From assembly GCA_029781975.1 (NCBI GenBank), contig JAKOVQ010000016.1:434001-498000 (forward strand): 64,000 nt of DNA. The letters run 5' to 3'. The notes beneath the pieces were generated by a model. It was given only the letters and a program-made list of their open reading frames with translations. It was not told where the DNA came from and did no database searches. This stretch comes from Acidobacteriota bacterium (GTDB taxonomy: Bacteria > Acidobacteriota > Thermoanaerobaculia > UBA5066). Below are positions 1 through 8,049 of the stretch, in pieces; within the stretch, counting starts at the first letter, position 1, and every line of letters starts with the position of its first letter. The translations under genes were made by a program, and so were the position numbers.

Positions 1-142
1 CGAGCGGTCCCTCCGTCAGGTAGGGGAGCGCGGCCAGCTCGGCCTCGCCCCCTCCGCCCCGCCCCTCGAGGGCCCGCAGGCGGGCGTAGGCCTCGCCGAA
101 GCGCGCCGAGGGAGAGGGCGAGGCGTTCCCGATCGCGTTCAC
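1..142 (-). CDS. N-terminal fragment, probable SAM-dependent methyltransferase
   Basis: Only the first 47 or so residues lie in the window; the gene runs off the left edge. The GTG start at 142-140 overlaps the TGA stop of the upstream methyltransferase in a GTGA arrangement, so the two are probably translationally coupled. The visible peptide begins MNAIGNASPSPSARFGEAYA and continues with a short Glu/Gly linker and a Leu-Pro-Tyr-Leu stretch. No catalytic motif is in view. The start resembles the leaders of small methyltransferases that sit beside this family in related genomes, but that is an impression, not a demonstrated match. It could equally be an unrelated partner protein. Existence of a coding region is likely; the function is a guess. 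Confidence 0.45.
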   Translation of the reverse strand, partial: MNAIGNASPSPSARFGEAYARLRALEGRGGGGEAELAALPYLTEGPL

Positions 143-984
143 GCGGGCGCTCCCGTCCTCTCGAGGACGACGAGGACGTGGTCGCCCAGGAGGGCGAGGG
201 GGGCCGAGACGACGCGGTCGACCCGCTCGAGCGCCGCGAGGAGGCGGGGCCACGCCGAGATCGCGGGCTCGGCCGAGCTGGGGGGGACGAAGACCCCGAT
301 CCCGCGCGTCGCCACGAGGCGGAACCAGGGGGAGAAGGAGCGGGCGAGCGCGCGCGGCGACGGGTACGTCACCGTGAACGCGTGGCTGCCGACCCGCGCC
401 GGGACCGGCCGCCGCGAGAGGCGCCGGAAGGCGGACCGCGCCTGGCCGCGGAGGAGGAGCGTCGCCACCTCGCCGGGCGCGAAGGGGCCGAAGACGACGA
501 GGACCGCGCGACCGCCGGAGACGAGCAGCCGGGCCAGGGCGCGCGCCGGCGCGCGGTGGTCCTCGACGCAGTTGAAGGCCGCGAAGTTCGAGTAGCAGCC
601 GTCGAAGGACGGAAGCCCCGCCGAGACGCGCGCCTCGGCGAGCTCCCCGAGCGCCTCGAGCGGCACGCAGTCGAGCGTCACGCTCCCGCCCGCGCCCGCC
701 GCGGCGACCTTCTCGGCCGCGCGCGCGACCATCGCGGGGGACCCGTCGGTCAGGTGGACCCGCCGGCCGCGCGCGGCCAGGAAGAGCGCGTCCTCCCCCG
801 TCCCGCCGCCCAGCTCGAGGAGCGCGGAGCCCTCGGGGAAGGTGGCGAGGAGGTGTCGCCTCACGGCGGCCCGCTGCGCCGCCACGCTCCTCCACCCGCC
901 GAAGCGCTCGTCGAACCGGGGCGCCATCGCGTCGAAGGCCCGCACCGCGGCGGGGAGGGAGAGGGGGTCTGCCGGGGCGTCCAT
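139..984 (-). CDS. Class I SAM-dependent methyltransferase
   Basis: A 281-residue soluble protein with a class I Rossmann methyltransferase fold. The glycine-rich SAM-binding motif I (LLELGGGTGEDALFLA) is at about residues 55-70, followed by an acidic residue after the second strand (HLTDGSPAMV) that would bind the ribose hydroxyls. A post-I/II segment reading YSNFAAFNCVED and a later VSGGRAVLVVFGPF strand fit the family. The C-terminal third is not diagnostic, so the substrate is unknown. The ATG at 984-982 gives a natural N-terminus. The gene is followed with a 3-bp overlap by another probable methyltransferase and preceded by an HprK-like ATPase on the same strand, a context often seen near surface polysaccharide or peptide-modification loci. 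Family assignment is secure; the acceptor is not. Confidence 0.85.
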   Translation of the reverse strand: MDAPADPLSLPAAVRAFDAMAPRFDERFGGWRSVAAQRAAVRRHLLATFPEGSALLELGGGTGEDALFLAARGRRVHLTDGSPAMVARAAEKVAAAGAGGSVTLDCVPLEALGELAEARVSAGLPSFDGCYSNFAAFNCVEDHRAPARALARLLVSGGRAVLVVFGPFAPGEVATLLLRGQARSAFRRLSRRPVPARVGSHAFTVTYPSPRALARSFSPWFRLVATRGIGVFVPPSSAEPAISAWPRLLAALERVDRVVSAPLALLGDHVLVVLERTGAPA

Positions 985-1014
985 CGGAGCTCGGCGCGGA
1001 GCCTAGCAGGGCGG

Positions 1015-1935
1015 TCAGGCGGTCAGGGAGCGAAGGAGCGCGACCGCGCCGGCGAGGTCGACCGCCCCGTCGAGCCGGAACGACCGCCCGTCCGACCACC
1101 GTTCCGCGACCGCGTCGGGCTCTCCGCCCGCGCGCTCCTGCGGGATCTCTCCCGCTCGAAAAGCCGCCAGGAAAGCGGGTTTGGCGAGCGCGACGCACCG
1201 TGCGGGGCCGGGCTCGCGGGCGCCGAGGAGGAGGGTGGCGACGCGGCGCGCGCGGCGCGCTCCCGGCGTCGAGTCGCGGAGGAGATCGACGCGCCGTTTG
1301 ACCTCTCCCCCGGAGAAGGTGACCTCCGTCACCGGAATGATCGAAAGGAGCTCGGCGGCGTCGGGACGGACGGTCAGGTCCCTGACGCACGCCACCAGGT
1401 CGTCGGCGTCGTCCCGCGCCACGAGGAGGCTCTCGTCGGCGAGGACGCCGAGCCCCGACTTCCACGCCGCCGCGGTCAGCGTCGACTTCCCCGCGCCGGC
1501 GGCCCCGCGCAGGACGACGGCGCCGCCCGGGCCGACGACGGCCCCGGCGTGGAGCACGGTGAAGGCGCGGCGCGAGAGGAGGACGGCCGCCGGGGCCTCG
1601 AGGAGGAAGCGGGCGGCGAGCGACGGGGCGTCGCGGAGGAGCCCGTCGGAGACCTCCCCCTCCACCGTCCCGTCGCCCAGGTCGATCCTCGTCCGGAGGA
1701 GCCCCGGGATCGTCGCCGTGTAAACGCGCTCACCGTGCTCCCAGACGAGCTCCCGCTCGGCGACGGGGGGCGGCGACGGGCCGGGACGAACGGCCAGGCG
1801 GAAGCCGATCGGCCGGCCGCGCCACGGTGTCCCCGCCCCTCGTGCCCAGAGCCGGTCCGCGAGCTCGACGAGCCGCTCGTCGTCTGCGTCGAGGACGAGC
1901 CCGTCCCGCGGAGGGGCGTAGGCGACGGGGAGCAC
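1015..1935 (-). CDS. HprK-like P-loop ATPase/kinase
   Basis: A P-loop protein with a Walker A motif GAAGAGKST near residue 150 (counted from the GTG at 1935), followed by LADESLLVARDDADDLVACVRD, a layout typical of the HprK-related kinase/ATPase family rather than true HPr kinase of the PTS. The N-terminal half (FRLAVRPGPSPPP, ERVYTATIPGLLRTRIDLGDG) fits the same group, which is found next to exosortase, lasso-peptide and polysaccharide genes. The start is uncertain. The frame stays open to a TTG at 2061, but that would run into the promoter region of the divergent radical SAM gene and add a low-complexity Arg-rich leader, so the GTG at 1935 is preferred. No PTS genes are visible nearby, so a role in phosphorylating HPr is not supported. 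Confidence 0.7.
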   Translation of the reverse strand: MLPVAYAPPRDGLVLDADDERLVELADRLWARGAGTPWRGRPIGFRLAVRPGPSPPPVAERELVWEHGERVYTATIPGLLRTRIDLGDGTVEGEVSDGLLRDAPSLAARFLLEAPAAVLLSRRAFTVLHAGAVVGPGGAVVLRGAAGAGKSTLTAAAWKSGLGVLADESLLVARDDADDLVACVRDLTVRPDAAELLSIIPVTEVTFSGGEVKRRVDLLRDSTPGARRARRVATLLLGAREPGPARCVALAKPAFLAAFRAGEIPQERAGGEPDAVAERWSDGRSFRLDGAVDLAGAVALLRSLTA

Positions 1936-2090
1936 CCCGTCAAGATGCCACGGGAGACCCGGCCCCGGCCCGGCGCGGCGTCCCGGGGCGGCCTCCGTCC
2001 CGCGTAATCGACCCGAGCCGTGACGCCGGTCACGGCGGAGACGACGCGGCGATTGCCGCAATCCATATACTCCGTCTCAGAATCACGCCG

Positions 2091-3569
2091 ATGTCGAAGC
2101 GCTCCCGGGTCCTCGTGGCCCAGCCCTACTTCCTGGCGCACGACCCCAAGCAGGTCCGGAAGATGCGGCCCTACCCGCCGCTCGCCACCCTCATCACGGC
2201 GGCGGTCCTCCGGGAGGAGGGATGGGAGGTCGACCTCTTCGACGCGATGCTCTCGCCGGGGGAGGAGGAGTTCACCGACCTCGTCCGCCGGACGCGTCCC
2301 CGCGTGGTGGGGATCCTCGAGGACAACTTCAACTTCCTGACGAAGATGTGCACGAACCGCCGGAGGGAAGCGTCCCTGAGGATGATCGCGGACGCCAAGG
2401 CCGCGGGCGCCCTCGTCGCGGTCAACGGGTCGGACGCCGCCGACGCGCCGGACCTCTACATCAATCACGGGGCCGACGCCGTCATCCTCGGCGAGTCGGA
2501 CCGGGCGTTCCCGGAGCTCGTGGCGGCGTGGGAGCGCGATCCGTCGGGCGACCTCGGCGCGATCCGGGGCCTCGCCCTACCGGCGAAGGCGGTCGGCGCC
2601 GCCGCTTCGGCGACCCGGACGCCGCCCCGCCCCTTCGAGAGGGACCTCGACGCCCTCCCGTTCCCCGCGTGGGACCTGGTCGACGCCGGGAGGTACAGGA
2701 AGGCCTGGACGACGGCCCACGGCCGTCTCTCCTGGAACGTCGTGACGACGCGCGGCTGCCCCTACCGCTGCAACTGGTGCGCGAAGCCGCTCTACGGGAC
2801 GCGCTACGCCCAGCGGAGCCCGGCGAACGTGGCCGAGGAGATGCGTCGGCTGAAGGAGTCCGTCGGCCCCGACCACGTCTGGTTCGCGGACGACATCTTC
2901 GGCCTGTCGGACCGCTGGATCGAGAGGTTCGCCGGCGAGCTCGCCTCGCGCGACGCGGTCATCCCCTTCACCATGCAGTCGCGGGTCGACCTGATGACCC
3001 CGTCGGCCGTCGAGGCGCTCCGGCGCGCGGGGGCCGAGGAGGTCTGGATGGGGGTCGAGTCGGGGGCGCAGAAGATCCTCGACGCGATGGACAAGGGGAC
3101 GACCATCGACCAGGTCCGCGCGGCGACCCGGCTCCTCAAGGCCCACGACATCCGCGCCTCCTGGTTCCTCCAGCTCGGCTACCCGGGCGAGGAGTGGCCC
3201 GAGCTCCTCGCCACGCGCGACCTCGTCCGCGAGGAGCGCCCCGACGACGTCGGCGTCTCGGTCGCCTACCCCCTCCCCGGCACCGTCTTCTACGAGCGCG
3301 TGAGGAGCCAGCTCGGCGACCAGACCCACTGGGAGGACAGCGACGACCTGGCGATGCTCTTCCAGGGGACCTACACGGGGTCGTTCTACAAGCTCCTTCG
3401 CGACCTGCTCCACGACGAAGCCCTCGCGGCGCAGACCCCGGGGGACGTCGCCCGGGCCCGGCGCCGCAGGCTCGACGCGCTCTGGCGACAGCTGGAGGCC
3501 GACGAGCCGTCGCAGCGGACGGCGGTCGCGCGCCCCGCCCGCCTCCCGGGGCTGGGCCGCTCCTGCTGA
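2091..3569 (+). CDS. B12-binding-type radical SAM enzyme
   Basis: A 492-residue radical SAM protein of the B12-binding-domain class. The N-terminal 180 residues (YPPLATLITAAVLREEGWEV, DAVILGESDRAFPELV) form the Rossmann-like domain, but the classic cobalamin DxHxxG signature is not evident. The radical SAM core follows with the [4Fe-4S] ligand motif CPYRCNWC near residue 225, a FADDIFG strand, and GVESGAQKILDAMDKG, typical for this class. The last 90 residues are a charged tail. The ATG at 2091 directly precedes MSKRSRVLVAQPYFLA, the usual start of the domain. The gene is transcribed away from the HprK-like gene and is followed 67 bp later by a glycosyltransferase. The reaction (methylation, C-C or C-S bond formation) cannot be inferred. 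Confidence 0.88.
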   Translation: MSKRSRVLVAQPYFLAHDPKQVRKMRPYPPLATLITAAVLREEGWEVDLFDAMLSPGEEEFTDLVRRTRPRVVGILEDNFNFLTKMCTNRRREASLRMIADAKAAGALVAVNGSDAADAPDLYINHGADAVILGESDRAFPELVAAWERDPSGDLGAIRGLALPAKAVGAAASATRTPPRPFERDLDALPFPAWDLVDAGRYRKAWTTAHGRLSWNVVTTRGCPYRCNWCAKPLYGTRYAQRSPANVAEEMRRLKESVGPDHVWFADDIFGLSDRWIERFAGELASRDAVIPFTMQSRVDLMTPSAVEALRRAGAEEVWMGVESGAQKILDAMDKGTTIDQVRAATRLLKAHDIRASWFLQLGYPGEEWPELLATRDLVREERPDDVGVSVAYPLPGTVFYERVRSQLGDQTHWEDSDDLAMLFQGTYTGSFYKLLRDLLHDEALAAQTPGDVARARRRRLDALWRQLEADEPSQRTAVARPARLPGLGRSC

Positions 3570-3636
3570 GGAGCGGGCTGAGGGGCGGACTGGGGGGCGA
3601 AGGAGGCGCCGCCACCGCCGCGGCGGGCCCGTCGCC

Positions 3637-4803
3637 GTGAGGATCGCCCTCGTCGTCCCCGGCGGCGTCGACCGGAGCGGCCGGGAGAGGGTGATCCCGG
3701 CCCTCCTTTGGCTCGTCGAGCGGCTCGCCCGCCGTCACGACGTCGTCGTCTTCGCCCTGGGGCAGGAGCGGGAGCCGGGGAGCTGGCCGCTCCTCGGCGC
3801 GCGGGTCGTCGACCTCGGTGAGCAGGCGCCTGCGGGGATACCGGGGCTCGGGATCCTCCGGCGCCGCCGGCAGCTCGCGCGGGCGATTCGATCCGAGGGA
3901 CCGTTCGACGTGGTCCACGCCTTCTGGGCGACGCCGTGCGGGTTCCTCGCGACGACTTCTGTCCCGCGGGGGACCCCGGTCGTCGTCTCGCTCGGCGGGG
4001 GAGAGCTCGCGGCGGTCCCTCAGATCGGCTATGGCTGCGGCCTCGTCGGGCGCGAGCGGGTGAAGGTCGCCCTCGCCCTCCGCCGGGCGGCGGCGGTGAC
4101 GGCCGCGAGCCGGCCGATGGTGGAGGCGGCGGCCGCCGCGGGAGTCCGGGCCCGTCTCGTCCCGCTGGGCGTCGAGCCGGAGGGGTTCCTCGAGCAGGCA
4201 CCGCGCGTCGCGGGCGAGCCGCTCCGCCTCCTCCACGTCGGGAGCCTCAACCGCGTCAAGGACCAGGCGACGCTCCTCCGCGCGTTCGCACGGGCCCGGG
4301 AGGACGTCCCGGAGCTCGCCCTCGACGTCGTGGGCGAGGACACGCTCGGCGGGGAGGTCCAGGCGCTGGCCACGACCCTCGGCCTGCGGGACGCCGTCGC
4401 GTTCCACGGCTTCCTCCCGACGGACGGGCTCCGGCCGCTCCTCGCCCGGGCGGACCTCCTCGTCGTCTCGTCCCGGCACGAGGCGGGCCCGGTCGCCCTG
4501 GTCGAGGCCGCCGCCTGCGGCGTCCCGACCGTCGGGACCGCGGTGGGGCACGTGAAGGAAGGGGACCCGGAGCGGTCGATCGCGGTGCCGGTCGGTGACG
4601 CGGTGGCGCTCGCCGGGGCGATCGTCGCTCTGGCGCGCGACCCGGGGCGCCGCCTGCGGATGGGCGAGGCGGCGCGGGCGTGGGCCCGCGCGAACGACGC
4701 CGACGCCACGGCAGGGCGGTTCGAGGAGATCTACCGCGAAACGAGGGGAACGCCGAGGGGCAGCGCGGCCTCGGCCGCGCCGCCCCCCGGCCGGACACCC
4801 TAG
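3637..4803 (+). CDS. Glycosyltransferase family 4 (GT-B)
   Basis: A 388-residue GT-B glycosyltransferase. The N-terminal domain opens MRIALVVPGGVDRSGRERVI. The C-terminal nucleotide-sugar domain has LLHVGSLNRVKDQATLLRAF near residue 200 and the EX7E-type donor site within HEAGPVALVEAAACGVPTVG near residue 290. The family transfers sugars from nucleotide donors to lipid-linked or surface acceptors in the cytoplasm. Its start is the GTG at 3637. It is co-directional with the radical SAM gene. Its TAG stop overlaps the TAG stop of the convergent S9 peptidase in a single CTAG tetranucleotide at 4800-4803. The acceptor and sugar are unknown. Confidence 0.9.
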   Translation: MRIALVVPGGVDRSGRERVIPALLWLVERLARRHDVVVFALGQEREPGSWPLLGARVVDLGEQAPAGIPGLGILRRRRQLARAIRSEGPFDVVHAFWATPCGFLATTSVPRGTPVVVSLGGGELAAVPQIGYGCGLVGRERVKVALALRRAAAVTAASRPMVEAAAAAGVRARLVPLGVEPEGFLEQAPRVAGEPLRLLHVGSLNRVKDQATLLRAFARAREDVPELALDVVGEDTLGGEVQALATTLGLRDAVAFHGFLPTDGLRPLLARADLLVVSSRHEAGPVALVEAAACGVPTVGTAVGHVKEGDPERSIAVPVGDAVALAGAIVALARDPGRRLRMGEAARAWARANDADATAGRFEEIYRETRGTPRGSAASAAPPPGRTP

Positions 4804-7544
4804 GGCTGGAGCTCCGACGTGACCGTCGCGCCCCCCATCTGCGGGACGACGGCCATCGTCTTGACCACCTTGCGCGAATCCGTGGCGACCCAGATCGTCG
4901 TCGAGCCGGCCTCCCCTTCGGCGGAGGTGACCTCGGCCTTCCACGCCTGGAACGTCCCGGCGGCCGTCTTCACCTCTTCCTTCCCCAGCACCTTCACCTG
5001 CTTGAGCGACGCCTTCTGCTTCATCAGGTCGAAGTTGCGGAACGTCGTCGCGTACCCTTCGGCCAGCGGGAGGCGCGCGATCGCGTCCCACGCCCCGGCG
5101 CCGTCGGCGAACAGCTCGCCGCCCAGGTCGGCCGAGACGGGCTTGGGCTCGGCGCCCATCGCCATCGTCCCCGTGACCTTCCCGTCCTGGAAGGCGACGT
5201 CGACCGTGACCGGCCCCTGCTTGACGGAGCGCTTGCGGACGACGAGCGACCCCTTCTCGAGCGTCGTCGTGTCGACCGCGTCGCCCATCGGGAGCTTGGC
5301 GGTGTCGGTCACGACCCAGCTTCCCCCCTCCTCCTTCACCACGCGGGTGACGGAGATCGGGATGCTCCGCTCGCCGGCGACGATCGTCCCTGCGTAGGAG
5401 GAGGTCCCGGCGACGAGGTCGGCCACGGGCTTCGGCGCGCCGACGGAGGCGGCGTCGACCTTCTTCGTCAGGACGACGGTCTTCGGGTCGACCGTGATCT
5501 CCGCGAGGCGTGCCACGACCTCGGGCGTCCCCCCCTCCTGGAAGCGCCCGCCGATGTGCTTCGCCAGGAAGGCCTCGGTCGCGTCCATGAGCGCCATGTT
5601 GTTGACGGGGCGGGCGAAGCCGTGCCCCTCGTCGGGGGCGACGATGTACTCGACCGGGAAGCCCCGGTCGCGCAGGGCGATGACGATCTGCTCGGCCTCG
5701 GCCTTCTTGACGCGCGGGTCGTTGGCCCCCTGCGCCACCAGGAGCGGAGTCTTGATCTTCGCGGCCGAGTTGAGCGGCGACTGCCTCTCGAGCTGCTTCT
5801 TCCCCTCGGGGGTGTTCGGGTTCCCCATCCGCTCGTGGAAGATGATCCGGCCCGCCTCCCAGTAGGGGGGGATCGTCTCGAGGAGCGTCAGGAGGTTCGA
5901 CGGGCCGACGATGTCGACGGCTGCCGCGTAGAGGTCCGGGGTGAAGGCGACGCCGGCGAGCGTCGCGTAGCCGCCGTAGGAGCCGCCCATGATCGCGACC
6001 CGCTTCGGGTCGGCGATCCCCTCTGCGACGAGGTGCTTGACGCCCCAGGTCAGGTCGTCCTGCATCAGGTCGCCCCACTGCTTGTTCCCGGCGTTCAGGA
6101 ACTTCTTCCCGTAGCCCGTCGACCCACGGAAGTTGGGCTGGAGGACGGCGTAGCCGCGGTTGGCGAGGAACTGGGCGTAGTTGTCGAAGCCCCACTCGTC
6201 GCGGGCCCACGGTCCGCCGTGCGGGAAGAGGACCATCGGAAGCCCCTTCGCGGGGATTCCCTTCGGTAGCGTGAGGTAGGCGGGGATCTCGAGGCCGTCG
6301 GACGACTTGTAGCGGATGGGCTTCATCGGCGCCATCGCCTCGCGCGGGATCCGCTCCCGCACCTTGTACTCGAGCGACAGCTTCTTCGTCTTCCGGTCGA
6401 AGAGGTACCGCTCGCCCGGGTCGACGTCGCTCGACGCCGTGACGAGCCAGAGCCGGTCGTCGGCCGTGGCCGAGCCGGGCATGACCTCCTTGCCGGGGAG
6501 CTTCTTCTGGAGGAGCCGGTAGTCGGCCTCGAACGCCTTGTCGCGGAAATAGAGGCGCGTCCTGTCGTCCTGGTACGCGGTCGCGACGAGCTCGTCGCTC
6601 TTCTCGGAGAAGAACGCGTTGCCGAAGTCGACGCGTCCCTTCGGGTCGGACTCGACGACCTCCTCCTTGCCGGTGGCGGGGTCGAAGAGGGTCAACCGGG
6701 TCAGGTCGGGCTCGCCCTTGTTCGTCTCCATGTAGACGCGGACGCCGTCCTTGTGGAACCGGACGGGGCCGCAGCTCTCGAAGACGGTGCAGGAGTAGAC
6801 CTTCGTGAAGGCGTCGGGGTCGACGCGGAGGACCTCGGTGTCGCCGTTGTCGGCGACGCGGACCGCGAGGCGGAGCTTCCCGGTGAGGTCGAAGAGCCAG
6901 CCGGCGATCCGCTCCGTGTTCTTCTTCACGAGCGCCCGCGCCCCGGTGGAGATCGTCACCTTGTAGACGTCGTGCCAGGCGGCGTCGCGGTCGTTCAGGC
7001 CGACGTAGATCGTGTCGGGGTCGCCCTTCGGGACCGCGTAGATCATCGCCCGGACGCCCTTGGCGTCCGTCAGGTTGCGGGCCGGCGGAGCCTCTTTCCC
7101 CTCGGCCGCGGCGGCCGCCGGGTCGACGGCCCAGACGTTGTAGTTCTCGTCCCCGTCGTTGTCCTTGACGAAGAGGACGTACCTGCTGTCGCGGCTCCAG
7201 AAGAAGCCCGGGATCGGGCGCTTCGGCTCGGCCGTCACCAGCCTGGCCTTGGTGTACGGGTCGCCCGTCCTCTTCACCCAGACGTTCCGGGTCTCGTGCC
7301 AGGGCTTGAGGAACGCGATCCACTTGCCGTCAGGGGAGAGCTGGGCTCCGGCGATCTCGGGGTTGCCGAAGAAGAGCTCGCGGTCGAGGAGCGGCGGGAC
7401 GGCGGCCTTCGCGGCCTTCGCAGTCTTCGCGGCCGGCGCCTTGGAGGCGGCAGGCGCGCCGGGGGCGAGGATCGCCGCCGAGAGCGCGAGCGCCATGGTG
7501 AGGGAGAGCCGTCGCAGGAACGGCCGGGGGGCCGGATGCGTCAT
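4800..7544 (-). CDS. S9 family prolyl oligopeptidase-like peptidase, C-terminally extended
   Basis: A 914-residue exported serine peptidase. Residues 1-32 form a signal peptide (RLSLTMALALSAAILAPGAPAA). Residues 50-420 are a beta-propeller of DPD/WSRD-type repeats, and 430-690 are the alpha/beta-hydrolase domain. The catalytic triad can be read directly: Ser522 in GGSYGG, Asp609 in ANDPR and His641 in EGHGF. This matches the acylaminoacyl-peptidase/DPP-like S9 group that cleaves oligopeptides in the periplasm. The last 215 or so residues form an extra all-beta region (SYAGTIVAGERSIPISVTRV to TTIWVATDSRKVVKTMAVVP), reminiscent of DUF3108-type lipid-facing domains and unusual for S9 enzymes. 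The ATG at 7544 has an AAGGAGG ribosome-binding site. It ends in the shared CTAG with the convergent glycosyltransferase. Confidence 0.93.
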   Translation of the reverse strand: MTHPAPRPFLRRLSLTMALALSAAILAPGAPAASKAPAAKTAKAAKAAVPPLLDRELFFGNPEIAGAQLSPDGKWIAFLKPWHETRNVWVKRTGDPYTKARLVTAEPKRPIPGFFWSRDSRYVLFVKDNDGDENYNVWAVDPAAAAAEGKEAPPARNLTDAKGVRAMIYAVPKGDPDTIYVGLNDRDAAWHDVYKVTISTGARALVKKNTERIAGWLFDLTGKLRLAVRVADNGDTEVLRVDPDAFTKVYSCTVFESCGPVRFHKDGVRVYMETNKGEPDLTRLTLFDPATGKEEVVESDPKGRVDFGNAFFSEKSDELVATAYQDDRTRLYFRDKAFEADYRLLQKKLPGKEVMPGSATADDRLWLVTASSDVDPGERYLFDRKTKKLSLEYKVRERIPREAMAPMKPIRYKSSDGLEIPAYLTLPKGIPAKGLPMVLFPHGGPWARDEWGFDNYAQFLANRGYAVLQPNFRGSTGYGKKFLNAGNKQWGDLMQDDLTWGVKHLVAEGIADPKRVAIMGGSYGGYATLAGVAFTPDLYAAAVDIVGPSNLLTLLETIPPYWEAGRIIFHERMGNPNTPEGKKQLERQSPLNSAAKIKTPLLVAQGANDPRVKKAEAEQIVIALRDRGFPVEYIVAPDEGHGFARPVNNMALMDATEAFLAKHIGGRFQEGGTPEVVARLAEITVDPKTVVLTKKVDAASVGAPKPVADLVAGTSSYAGTIVAGERSIPISVTRVVKEEGGSWVVTDTAKLPMGDAVDTTTLEKGSLVVRKRSVKQGPVTVDVAFQDGKVTGTMAMGAEPKPVSADLGGELFADGAGAWDAIARLPLAEGYATTFRNFDLMKQKASLKQVKVLGKEEVKTAAGTFQAWKAEVTSAEGEAGSTTIWVATDSRKVVKTMAVVPQMGGATVTSELQP

Positions 7545-7566
7545 TTCGAGGACCTCCTTGCAAGAG

Positions 7567-7580
7567 GGTGTCTGGACACC
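7567..7580. promoter_or_regulatory. Palindrome in the 5' leader of the S9 peptidase gene
   Basis: GGTGTC and GACACC form perfect 6-bp arms around a 2-bp spacer, 23 bp upstream of the peptidase start codon and just upstream of its ribosome-binding site. It could be an operator or a short leader hairpin. No regulator is assigned. Confidence 0.3.
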
Positions 7581-7788
7581 TGCATCACTTTACGGCCGCA
7601 GGCGAAATGTGTTCTCGAATCGAGACCCGGTCCGAACGGCTCCGTCCGAGCGGCCTCCCTCCCGCCGTCCCTACCCTTTCACGCGCCTCCGGAGCCGCTC
7701 CAGCGCCTCCCTGCCCGACAGGCGGGCGAGGAGCGCCAGGCGCGTGCCGTCCCCGGGCGGGGCGAGGACCGGGGGCAGCCCGGGGACC

Positions 7789-8001
7789 CTAGGATCCCTG
7801 GGCGCCGGGGGCGGCGGGGGGCGCGGGCTTGGCGGGGGCGGGCTTCGGGGCCTCGGAGGCCGGCTCCGGCTCGCCCCCGGGGAACGATTCCTTCCCGCAG
7901 AAGGAGCACTTCACCTTCGGGTGCGGGTTCCCTTCGGCGACCCAGTAGGTGAACCGCTTCCCGCAGGAGGGACAGGAGAACCACTCTCGGCCTGAGCTCA
8001 T
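7789..8001 (-). CDS. Small zinc-ribbon protein
   Basis: A 70-residue protein. The first 45 residues are a compact zinc ribbon with two CxxC knuckles (CPSCGKRF and CSFCGKE) separated by an aromatic/charged linker (YWVAEGNPHPKVK). The remainder is a Pro/Ala/Lys-rich tail. Such ribbons bind one structural zinc and usually serve in nucleic-acid or protein binding; there is no evidence of a specific partner. The gene lies between the S9 peptidase leader and the beta-helix gene, all on the minus strand. An adjacent frame stays open with coding-like GC3 for 118 bp past the stop and ends at 7671, so the true protein may be longer if a frameshift or sequencing slip exists. The N-terminal ribbon is clear; the cellular role is not. 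Confidence 0.75.
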   Translation of the reverse strand: MSSGREWFSCPSCGKRFTYWVAEGNPHPKVKCSFCGKESFPGGEPEPASEAPKPAPAKPAPPAAPGAQGS

Positions 8002-8049
8002 GACGCCGGGGAGGATACCGGACGGCGACGCCGGACGGGACCCGCGCCC

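Noticed and set aside
1827-2090. N-terminal extension of the radical SAM gene
   Set aside because: The extension is a Pro/Arg-rich mirror of the HprK-like gene on the other strand; the conserved domain starts at the ATG at 2091.
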